Of a DNA stretch of 6,923 nt, positions 1 to 4,870 are shown in pieces (position 1 is the first letter of the stretch; every line of letters begins with the position of its first letter). The position numbers were made by a program, and so were the translations under genes. The notes under the pieces were generated by a model. The model did no database searches and was not told the DNA's origin. It was given only the letters and a program-made list of their open reading frames with translations. This DNA is from Mollicutes bacterium (GTDB lineage Bacteria > Bacillota_I > Bacilli_A > Izemoplasmatales > Izemoplasmataceae): the NCBI GenBank assembly GCA_003551405.1, contig PUMO01000061.1, forward strand, positions 1-6,923. Reading direction: 5' to 3'.

Positions 1-188
1 CGGAGCACCATGCCCGCACCGCCTCCATAAGGCGTATCATCCACACTTTGATGTTTATCGTGTGAATGGTCTCTGAAATTATGGACATGAATATCGACCA
101 TGTCATGATTTCGTGCGCGACCAATAATGGATTCTTGAATGGTCGGTTCAATCATTCCAGGAAACAGTGTCAAGACATCTATTCTCAC
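1..188 (-). CDS. trmD: tRNA (guanine-37-N1)-methyltransferase TrmD, N-terminal fragment cut by window edge
   Basis: This is the first 62 codons of TrmD, the SpoU-TrmD (SPOUT) methyltransferase that uses S-adenosylmethionine to make m1G37 next to the anticodon and so prevents frameshifting. The visible part starts MRIDVLTLFP, carries NFRD at about residues 37-40, and ends in the family hallmark DDTPYGGGAGMVL (residues 50-62). The trefoil-knot SAM site and the C-terminal domain lie beyond position 1. The start is GTG at 188-186, overlapping the rimM TGA stop by 4 nt (GTGA). Its Shine-Dalgarno GAGGG (199-195) sits inside the last rimM codons, so translation is probably coupled to rimM. TrmD follows RimM in many bacteria, which supports the call. 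Identity is secure; only completeness is unknown. Confidence 0.95.
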   Translation of the reverse strand, partial: MRIDVLTLFPGMIEPTIQESIIGRARNHDMVDIHVHNFRDHSHDKHQSVDDTPYGGGAGMVL

Positions 189-688
189 AATAATCCCTCA
201 ATTTCTTTAATTGTTATACGGGCATTTTCAAGGTCGACCGATTCAACAAATACTTTCATGAAAGGAACAAGTGCATCCTTTTGCCCTTTGCGTTCAATGC
301 GGAGCACCGCCCCCTGGGGCATGGTTTCAACGCGTTTGACGGTACCAATGAAGGTTTGATTCTCATACACAGACAAATTGGTTAAATCGTCATAGTAATA
401 AGCATCCGCTTCAAGGGTTTGACGCTGATCGTCAGAGACATAAAGCGTATGGTTTCTAAACGGTTCAACCGCGTTGATATCATTGAATTCCTTAAACTTG
501 ATGACATCCACATTCGTTTGTTCAAAATGGTTTTCAACCGTTAAAGAAAGCATGGTCTTTTTTGTTTCGAGATAAAGCGAAGCGCCCTTAAAAAAACGTT
601 GGGCCTTAAAATCTGTTTGTGGTTTAATTCTCAGAGCTCCACGGACACCGTGGGGCTTAGTAATGATTGCTACTGGAATATATTTCAA
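185..688 (-). CDS. rimM: 16S rRNA processing / 30S maturation factor RimM
   Basis: RimM is a cytoplasmic assembly factor that binds ribosomal protein S19 and the 30S head and helps 16S rRNA processing. Two domains are visible in 167 residues. The N-terminal RimM barrel has the signature KPHGVRG (residues 11-17) and TDF (25-27). The C-terminal PRC barrel begins near AYYYDDL (96-102), followed by GTVKRV, LVPF (140-143) and the typical end VDLENARITI...EGLL. I chose the TTG at 688-686 because GTAGGTGAT (701-693) lies 4 nt upstream, a near-complete match to the anti-Shine-Dalgarno. The GTG at 697-695 would add three residues, but it is itself part of that site and has only a weak SD of its own. 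The gene lies between khpA and trmD; ylqD, which sits between khpA and rimM in Bacillus subtilis, is absent. Confidence 0.93.
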   Translation of the reverse strand: MKYIPVAIITKPHGVRGALRIKPQTDFKAQRFFKGASLYLETKKTMLSLTVENHFEQTNVDVIKFKEFNDINAVEPFRNHTLYVSDDQRQTLEADAYYYDDLTNLSVYENQTFIGTVKRVETMPQGAVLRIERKGQKDALVPFMKVFVESVDLENARITIKEIEGLL

Positions 689-692
689 TTCA

Positions 693-701
693 ATCACCTA
701 C
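693..701 (-). promoter_or_regulatory. Ribosome binding site deciding the rimM start
   Basis: On the minus strand this reads GTAGGTGAT, matching eight of nine bases of the Bacilli Shine-Dalgarno GGAGGTGAT. It ends 4 nt before TTG at 688-686. The upstream GTG codon (697-695) is inside the site, so ribosomes docked here should start at TTG. Confidence 0.6.
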
Positions 702-711
702 TTAAGCACAG

Positions 712-743
712 ACATTTCAGGGTCAAAAAAGCCCCCTGAATGT
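712..743 (-). other. Intra-operon hairpin upstream of rimM
   Basis: The khpA-rimM gap contains an inverted repeat. On the minus-strand transcript ACATTCAGGG (743-734) pairs with CCCTGAAATGT (722-712), ten base pairs with one bulged A. The 11-nt loop contains six U residues. The U run is in the loop rather than after the stem, so it is not a standard intrinsic terminator. It ends about 10 nt before the rimM Shine-Dalgarno and could affect RNA processing, stability or rimM translation. The repeat is seen directly; its function is inferred. Confidence 0.5.
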
Positions 744-771
744 AAACACGCAGGAGACTTGATGGCTTAAT

Positions 772-1020
772 TTAAAATGAATCAATGTCGATGGTTATTT
801 TTTTATGTTCGCGTGAAGCACTGGCGTAAGCAATGGTGCGCAAAGCATTTGCAATGCGGCCGTTTTTACCGATCACGCGGCCCAAATCATCAGGATTCAC
901 GAGCACTTGGACGGTGATGACTTTTTCATCCTCCGCAATCTTGCGAACCTCAATGTCATTTGGGTTGACCACAAGGGGTTTGACAAGATCGTGAATGAGC
1001 TTTTCATAATTAACTGCCAT
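772..1020 (-). CDS. khpA: KH-domain RNA-binding protein KhpA (YlqC family)
   Basis: This 82-residue protein is a single KH domain, the family of KhpA/YlqC in Firmicutes. KhpA binds RNA, pairs with KhpB (Jag/EloR) in streptococci, and affects cell elongation and small-RNA biology there. The diagnostic GXXG loop is GKNG at residues 51-54 inside RVIGKNGRIANALRT, preceded by the strand VITVQVLV (34-41). The length matches the family. The start is ATG at 1020-1018 with an AAGGGG Shine-Dalgarno about 10 nt upstream, 12 nt after the rpsP stop, so it is co-transcribed with rpsP. The rpsP-khpA order is the usual one in Firmicutes. Nothing in it is unusual. Confidence 0.94.
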   Translation of the reverse strand: MAVNYEKLIHDLVKPLVVNPNDIEVRKIAEDEKVITVQVLVNPDDLGRVIGKNGRIANALRTIAYASASREHKKITIDIDSF

Positions 1021-1032
1021 GATGAAATCCCC

Positions 1033-1305
1033 TTATTGAGACGTTTTATCAGAACGGTATTTCGCAATCAGACCTTTTTTACTTAAGATATTCTTAACAG
1101 TATCTGTTGGTTGTGCACCATAACGTAGCCATTCAAGGGCACGCGCTTCATCTAGGGTGACAAGTGAGGGCGTTTGTTTTGGATCATATGTGCCCAAAAC
1201 TTCCAAATAACGGCCATCACGGCGGTGTGACGCTTCTGCAACAACAACACGATAAAAAGGGTTTTTCTTAGACCCGAAACGTTGTAGACGTAGTTTAACT
1301 GCCAT
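1033..1305 (-). CDS. rpsP: 30S ribosomal protein S16
   Basis: S16 is an early-binding protein of the 30S body that stabilises 16S rRNA helices. The sequence is a clear S16: MAVKLRLQRFGSKKNPFYRV at the start, then SHRRDGRYLEVLGTYDP (residues 26-42) and GAQPTDTVKNILSK (63-76). Its 90 residues are the normal length for Firmicutes. The start is ATG at 1305-1303 with a perfect AAAGGAGG site (1320-1313) 7 nt upstream. It heads the operon rpsP-khpA-rimM-trmD and has its own promoter between it and ylbG. Transcripts reading through from ylbF-ylbG would also reach it, and those would carry an extra segment complementary to this Shine-Dalgarno. Confidence 0.98.
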   Translation of the reverse strand: MAVKLRLQRFGSKKNPFYRVVVAEASHRRDGRYLEVLGTYDPKQTPSLVTLDEARALEWLRYGAQPTDTVKNILSKKGLIAKYRSDKTSQ

Positions 1306-1333
1306 GTGTATTCCTCCTTTTCATTCTTGGTAA

Positions 1334-1362
1334 AGTTTATCAAAGGAGGGTCGGGTTGTCAA
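1334..1362 (-). promoter_or_regulatory. Sigma-A-type promoter of the rpsP operon
   Basis: On the minus strand a perfect -35 TTGACA (1362-1357) is followed by a 17-bp spacer and a -10 TAAACT (1339-1334), four of six matches to TATAAT. Transcription should begin near 1327, giving a leader of about 22 nt that includes the rpsP Shine-Dalgarno. It lies in the 76-bp gap between ylbG and rpsP, and I see no terminator for ylbG in that gap. Confidence 0.75.
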
Positions 1363-1381
1363 GGTTTTTTACTTAACATTT

Positions 1382-1696
1382 TTATTCCCTTGATTCAGGG
1401 CTTTCTTCATCAATTTCACTGAGAATTTCCTGTGTAGTTTTATCATGTTCTTTTTGCGTTTTTGTTTCAAGTGTGCCACTGAGCGCATCCTCAAAATCGA
1501 GCTTTGAATATTCAACACGCTTAACATCCCGCAGTTCACCTAATGAACGCACGATATTCTCTGCTTTCTCTTTATTGATATAGACAATCGCATATTTTCG
1601 TTTTTTATGATAATATGTGATGTTTCCCATTTTCTTGACGCGTTTTAGAACTTTCGGGGTCTTAAAGTAAACAATAATCTGTATGCGTTCTTGCAT
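1382..1696 (-). CDS. ylbG: YlbG family protein (DUF2129)
   Basis: This is a small cytoplasmic protein of the YlbG/DUF2129 family, whose biochemical role is not established. The core matches YlbG of Bacillus subtilis in pattern: IQIIVYFKTPKVLKRVKKMG near residues 5-24, then ITYYHKKRKYAIVYINKEKAE (26-46), then a helix and VKRVEYS (about 58-64). The core is followed by an acidic, hydrophilic tail (residues 66-104, rich in Glu, Asp, Lys and Thr), which I believe makes it somewhat longer than the usual size of about 90. The start is ATG at 1696-1694, two bases after the ylbF stop. Its AGGAGG site is formed by the last Gly-Gly codons of ylbF, so the two are translationally coupled. ylbF-ylbG is also a pair in Bacillus. 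Confidence 0.88.
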   Translation of the reverse strand: MQERIQIIVYFKTPKVLKRVKKMGNITYYHKKRKYAIVYINKEKAENIVRSLGELRDVKRVEYSKLDFEDALSGTLETKTQKEHDKTTQEILSEIDEESPESRE

Positions 1697-1698
1697 GG

Positions 1699-2079
1699 TT
1701 ATCCTCCTAAGTAAAAGGCCAAATCCTTATCAACCTTGATCGTAGATGAGACACTTTGTGCCAGTTGTTCGCTAATATGTTCCAGTAATTGATTGAGTGC
1801 GCGTTCATTTGCCTTATATTTTTTCACCAAAGGATGCGAAAACAAATCGCGTGATGCTCTTTGAAACGTATTTTTATAACGTTCAAAATCCGGATGATGT
1901 TTTCCGTATTGCTTGGCATTATTATATGCTTGTTCAGCCTTTTTAAAATGTTCAGAGAGTGCTCGGACCTCTCTGGAAGCATCTATGGCCGCTTTGGCAT
2001 CTTTCATATCAACATATGTTTGGTGTGATTTAATTTCATCAATCAAATCATACACTTTATTGATTACATCATTATCCAA
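1699..2079 (-). CDS. ylbF: YlbF/YmcA family protein (RNase Y-associated Y-complex component)
   Basis: Proteins of this family (YlbF, YmcA) form, with YaaT, the Y-complex that directs RNase Y to particular transcripts in Bacillus subtilis, affecting competence, biofilm formation and sporulation. The protein is almost entirely helical. It shows the family pattern of an N-terminal helix, EHFKKAEQAYNNAKQYGKHHPDFERY in the middle (residues about 44-69), and a second long helix ending near ISEQLAQSV. It has no cysteine, whereas B. subtilis YlbF has a Cys-rich C-terminus linked to an iron-sulfur cluster, so the cluster ligand function is not conserved here. I chose TTG at 2079-2077 because GGTGAT lies 4 nt upstream and the predicted transcription start is at about 2089, which excludes the TTG at 2091. 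The latter would give 130 residues instead of 126. Confidence 0.85.
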   Translation of the reverse strand: MDNDVINKVYDLIDEIKSHQTYVDMKDAKAAIDASREVRALSEHFKKAEQAYNNAKQYGKHHPDFERYKNTFQRASRDLFSHPLVKKYKANERALNQLLEHISEQLAQSVSSTIKVDKDLAFYLGG

Positions 2080-2083
2080 TTTA

Positions 2084-2089
2084 ATCACC
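2084..2089 (-). promoter_or_regulatory. Ribosome binding site deciding the ylbF start
   Basis: GGTGAT on the minus strand pairs with the 3' end of 16S rRNA and ends 4 nt before TTG at 2079-2077. Further upstream candidate starts (TTG at 2091, GTG at 2088) have no SD-like sequence before them. The site begins at the predicted transcription start, so the leader is only about 10 nt. Confidence 0.55.
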
Positions 2090-2095
2090 AATCAT

Positions 2096-2104
2096 ATTAT
2101 AACA
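2096..2104 (-). promoter_or_regulatory. Extended -10 promoter of ylbF-ylbG
   Basis: The minus strand reads TGTTATAAT, a perfect extended -10 (TGN then TATAAT). No good -35 is found at 16-18 bp, which is usual for extended -10 promoters. The start point should be near 2089, inside the start region of ylbF. Confidence 0.6.
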
Positions 2105-2144
2105 TGAAGCGCTTGTATATTGATAGTCGGATAATCAAGCAAAA

Positions 2145-2163
2145 CCGTTTGACAAGCAAACGG
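2145..2163. promoter_or_regulatory. Perfect inverted repeat over the -35 box, candidate operator
   Basis: CCGTTTG (2145-2151) and CAAACGG (2157-2163) form a perfect 7-bp dyad with a 5-bp centre, and the -35 hexamer (2149-2154) lies within it. Both flanking genes point away from this region, so a terminator has nothing to terminate here; a repressor site is the better reading. The octamer CAAGCAAA is also repeated at 2136-2143 and 2153-2160. The regulator is unknown. Confidence 0.5.
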
Positions 2164-2177
2164 CTTCTTTCTATAAT
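2149..2177 (+). promoter_or_regulatory. Full-consensus sigma-A-type promoter of the redox/sulfur operon
   Basis: TTGACA (2149-2154), a 17-bp spacer and TATAAT (2172-2177) match consensus at every hexamer base. Transcription should start near 2184, leaving a leader of about 17 nt that contains the AGGAGAG ribosome binding site (2188-2194) before ATG at 2201. So strong a promoter with a dyad on its -35 suggests repression rather than activation. Confidence 0.85.
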
Positions 2178-2200
2178 TAGATTGGTTAGGAGAGAACGCC

Positions 2201-3370
2201 ATGAAAAAACCACTGTATGCAGCCCTTTTCTTACTAGGGCTTTTCCTTTTTATATCCCCTGTTTTACAGGCCGATGAAGCGGTTGAAACAACGGTTGATG
2301 ATTATGACATCATCTATTTTTACGAACCCCTTTGCAGTGATTGTCAGACAGTGGAACAAAGCGGGGTTCTTGAGCAGCTTGAAACGGAAGGTTATGATTT
2401 ATTACAAGTAAATGTTGATGAAAGTGACATGGAAGCCGTCACACTGTTCACAAGTTTTTTAACTACTTATGATACAGACGAATCATACCCAATTGTGTTT
2501 GCAGGAGAGGACGTTTACGCCGGAGCAAACACCATTATTCAGGCTGTGGAAAACGGTGAAATCCAAGCGAGTTCCCATGCGGATTTTTTAGAAATTCAAG
2601 AACCATTGACACTTGAAGGGTGGTCAGGCTTTTTCACCGTTTTGGTCGCTGGATTGCTTGATGGCATCAACCCTTGTGCAATTGGTATGCTTTTGATGTT
2701 TGTTTCCATGATTGGCTTTTTAAAGTCCAAGCGGTTGATGGTCCTTGTTTCTACCGCCTATATTAGCGGGGTGCTTTTAACCTATTTCGCTGTAGGTTTT
2801 GGTATTTTGCAATTTTTAGGCAGCGCATTCATGCAAAGTGTGCTCGTAGACATTGGTCACATTCTTTATATCATCTTTGGTGTGTTGGCATTTTTACTTT
2901 TTCTTATTACATTTTATGACTTCATCGTCACAAAACGTTCACAATATGCCAAAGTGAAGAACCAACTCCCCAGTAAAATCAGACAATTCAATCAACGCGT
3001 GATGAAACGTATGACTGCAGTTTTACAGGATGAAAACCCATCCCTTAAACGAAAAATCAACATTTTTTTAATTCCATTCTTCATCGGCATTGTCATTGGT
3101 GTTACGGAAGCGGCGTGTACAGGACAAATTTACTTTTTTGTCCTTGTTGGATTAAACACGGTGAATCCAACCCTCGGCATCATTTATCTGATAATCTTTA
3201 ACCTACTCTTTGCATTGCCGCTGTTCGTGATTGCCTTTACAGCCATCCGCATTAAAAACGTCACAGCCATCGCAAACTTTGTCAATGCTCGTTTACCACT
3301 GATAAAAATACTAACAGCACTCTTCTTCCTCGGCATGGCCATTTTCTTCTTCGTTTACGCGCTATTATAA
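2201..3370 (+). CDS. Exported thioredoxin-like domain fused to CcdA/DsbD-type membrane thiol electron carrier
   Basis: This 389-residue membrane protein probably moves reducing equivalents across the cytoplasmic membrane to its own outside thioredoxin-like domain. Residues 1-24 look like a signal peptide with a likely cut after LQA. The thioredoxin-like domain (about 35-130) carries CSDC (C45, C48) and the cis-proline motif YP (96-97). Six membrane helices follow, at roughly 143-171, 179-207, 217-243, 287-312, 321-349 and 366-388. C159 in DGINPCA (helix 1) and C306 in TEAACTGQ (helix 4) correspond in placement to the paired cysteines of DsbD/CcdA. Basic loops after helices 1, 3 and 5 place those loops inside and the thioredoxin domain outside. 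It is the first gene of a plus-strand operon ending in a cysteine desulfurase. The substrate is unknown; cytochrome c maturation is one possibility, but no such genes are present here. Confidence 0.85.
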   Translation: MKKPLYAALFLLGLFLFISPVLQADEAVETTVDDYDIIYFYEPLCSDCQTVEQSGVLEQLETEGYDLLQVNVDESDMEAVTLFTSFLTTYDTDESYPIVFAGEDVYAGANTIIQAVENGEIQASSHADFLEIQEPLTLEGWSGFFTVLVAGLLDGINPCAIGMLLMFVSMIGFLKSKRLMVLVSTAYISGVLLTYFAVGFGILQFLGSAFMQSVLVDIGHILYIIFGVLAFLLFLITFYDFIVTKRSQYAKVKNQLPSKIRQFNQRVMKRMTAVLQDENPSLKRKINIFLIPFFIGIVIGVTEAACTGQIYFFVLVGLNTVNPTLGIIYLIIFNLLFALPLFVIAFTAIRIKNVTAIANFVNARLPLIKILTALFFLGMAIFFFVYALL

Positions 3371-3389
3371 TAATCCCAGGAGGGATTCC

Positions 3390-3695
3390 ATGAGAAAAAA
3401 GAAAACCAGTCCCACGATCCTTGTAACAAAAGACAATGACACCATTTATAAAGGGAAAATTGAAAACTTACCATTCAAAGACCACGCCATAAAACAAAAA
3501 AGCATGGAACTTTTCGGCGATGATGCGCCGTGCATCATTCATCAGTCCGTCATATTCAAACACTTTGCACAAGACATTATTTCAACCTTTGAAACGCATA
3601 ATGAAACGGTTCTGCCTTTAAAAGCTTTTGAGGCGCTTGACATATTGGATTACGACGATGACACACTTCGCTTCATCTTGAACGGAGGGAAATGA
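3390..3695 (+). CDS. Hypothetical protein, 101 residues, between the redox carrier and cysteine desulfurase
   Basis: I do not recognise this family. It is a soluble-looking protein with no signal peptide or membrane helix. The N-terminus is basic (MRKKK), followed by an apparent strand-turn-strand (TILVTKDNDTIYKGKIENL, residues 9-27), a helix-forming middle with the single cysteine C48, and an acidic segment ILDYDDDTLRFIL near the end. The start is ATG at 3390 with AGGAGGG (3378-3384) 5 nt upstream. The TGA stop at 3693-3695 overlaps the desulfurase ATG, and its last Gly-Gly-Lys codons supply that gene's ribosome binding site, so the two are tightly coupled. It is therefore likely to be a real gene acting with the desulfurase, for instance as a partner or adaptor, but that is inference only. 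Confidence 0.8.
   Translation: MRKKKTSPTILVTKDNDTIYKGKIENLPFKDHAIKQKSMELFGDDAPCIIHQSVIFKHFAQDIISTFETHNETVLPLKAFEALDILDYDDDTLRFILNGGK
3684..3689 (+). promoter_or_regulatory. Ribosome binding site deciding the desulfurase start
   Basis: GGAGGG lies in the last codons of the preceding gene. Two adjacent ATG codons follow at 3692 and 3695, at spacings of 2 and 5 nt. Only the second is at a workable distance, and it gives the usual MIYLDNAA start of the family. Confidence 0.65.
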
Positions 3696-4822
3696 TGATT
3701 TATCTTGATAATGCCGCAAGCACAAAACCCACGCAAAAAACCATGGAAATCATGAAAGAAACAATGGAGCGCTTTCCTGCAAACCCCTCTTCAACACATA
3801 CCATGGGCATCCAGGCAAAAAAAGCACTCAATCAATCAAAACAGGCCATTGCGTCTATGCTTGGTGCAGAGCGGAAAAATCTAATCATCACTTCATCCGC
3901 CACTGAAGCTACCAATCAAGCACTTTTTGGGATGTTTAAACGCTATCCCAATAAAACAATGATTACATCAACCGTTGAACATGCAGCAACGAAAAACACC
4001 CTTAAGGCCATTGAATCAATGGGGGGCCACGTCATTTGGATTCCTGTTGACAATGATGGTCTGATTTTGATCAGTGAACTCAAAAAGGCACTGGAAACAT
4101 ATGATGTTTCCCTAGTAAGCTTGATTTATGCCCATAATGAAATCGGCACCATACAGGAAGTCAACACGATTATACCCTTGGTGCATGCGTATGGGGCTTA
4201 TGTCCACTTGGACATGGTCCAGTCCATTGCCCATATGGATATTGATTTTACAAAATTAAATGCTGACATGGCAAGCGTATCCGCCCACAAATTCCACGGT
4301 CCACGTGGCATCGGCATGCTTTATAACAAAGTAGACGATTTACCACCCCTCATTCACGGTGGCGGGCATGAAAATGGTAAGCGCGCCGGCACAGAAGATT
4401 TGGCATCAATCAAAGGCATGGAGAATGCTTTGCATGAAAAAAGACTGGAGCATGAAAAACGTGAAGCATCAATCAAACACACCGCACGCATACTCTTAGA
4501 CACCCTTAAAGCAAAATCAGTGGACTTTATATTAAATGGTCCTCCGCTTGGAACTAACCGTTTAAACAATGTGCTTAACCTTTCGTTTAAAGACATCGAC
4601 AGCCAAACCTTAGCGTTTGAACTTTCAAGCGAAGGGATACTGGTCTCAACCGGCAGTGCCTGTTCAAGTGGTGAAATAATAGCTTCACCAACCCTTCATG
4701 CCCTTGGCGTTGATCACGATTACATTGAAGGTTCAATCCGTATTTCACACAATCATGAAACCACCGCACAGACCATGCAACATGTTGGCAATGTGATCGC
4801 GAACATGATCGGCGAACAATAA
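3695..4822 (+). CDS. Class I (NifS/IscS-type) cysteine desulfurase
   Basis: This PLP enzyme takes sulfur from L-cysteine, releasing alanine and forming a persulfide used for Fe-S clusters, tRNA thiolation or other cofactors. Visible motifs are MIYLDNAAST at the start, NPSSTH (30-35), H96 that stacks on PLP, D173 and Q176 contacting the cofactor, Schiff-base lysine K199 in SAHKFHGPRG, GGGHENGKRAGTED (222-235), and catalytic C323 in GSACSSG, the class I signature. All spacings match IscS. Its 375 residues are close to the standalone Firmicute type. Some usually conserved positions differ: SATEATN instead of GTEANN and RISHN where RFSLG is common. The start at the second ATG is explained by the ribosome binding site entry. 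No scaffold (iscU/sufU), thiI or mnmA is adjacent, so the acceptor is unknown. It is last in the operon. Confidence 0.93.
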   Translation: MIYLDNAASTKPTQKTMEIMKETMERFPANPSSTHTMGIQAKKALNQSKQAIASMLGAERKNLIITSSATEATNQALFGMFKRYPNKTMITSTVEHAATKNTLKAIESMGGHVIWIPVDNDGLILISELKKALETYDVSLVSLIYAHNEIGTIQEVNTIIPLVHAYGAYVHLDMVQSIAHMDIDFTKLNADMASVSAHKFHGPRGIGMLYNKVDDLPPLIHGGGHENGKRAGTEDLASIKGMENALHEKRLEHEKREASIKHTARILLDTLKAKSVDFILNGPPLGTNRLNNVLNLSFKDIDSQTLAFELSSEGILVSTGSACSSGEIIASPTLHALGVDHDYIEGSIRISHNHETTAQTMQHVGNVIANMIGEQ

Positions 4823-4870
4823 AAAACTGGATCCTAGCCCATTCATAATATGGGCTAGAATCCAGTTTTA
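4823..4870. terminator. Bidirectional intrinsic terminator between convergent genes
   Basis: Arms 4823-4841 and 4851-4869 form a 19-bp stem with one mismatch and a 9-nt loop. A-rich and T-rich ends place a U run after the stem in both directions. It starts right after the desulfurase stop and ends one base before the rsuA stop, serving both convergent operons. Confidence 0.93.

Noticed and set aside
1152..1343. Open frame overlapping rpsP
   Set aside because: It is an out-of-frame shadow of S16 with no family resemblance or ribosome binding site. Similar shadows over rimM, the desulfurase, rsuA and pfkA were dropped for the same reason.
2107..2114. AAGCGCTT palindrome in the divergent gap
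   Set aside because: An 8-bp palindrome with no flanking symmetry is too short to claim as an operator on its own.
2145..2163. Dyad as an intrinsic terminator
   Set aside because: Both flanking genes are transcribed away from it, and it overlaps a consensus -35; an operator explains it better.
3692..3694. First ATG as desulfurase start
   Set aside because: It is only 2 nt from the ribosome binding site; the next ATG has a normal spacing and the family-typical N-terminus.
3693..3695. TGA read as tryptophan (mycoplasma code)
   Set aside because: TGA ends this gene and rimM exactly where coupled downstream genes begin, and Trp is encoded by TGG in these proteins.
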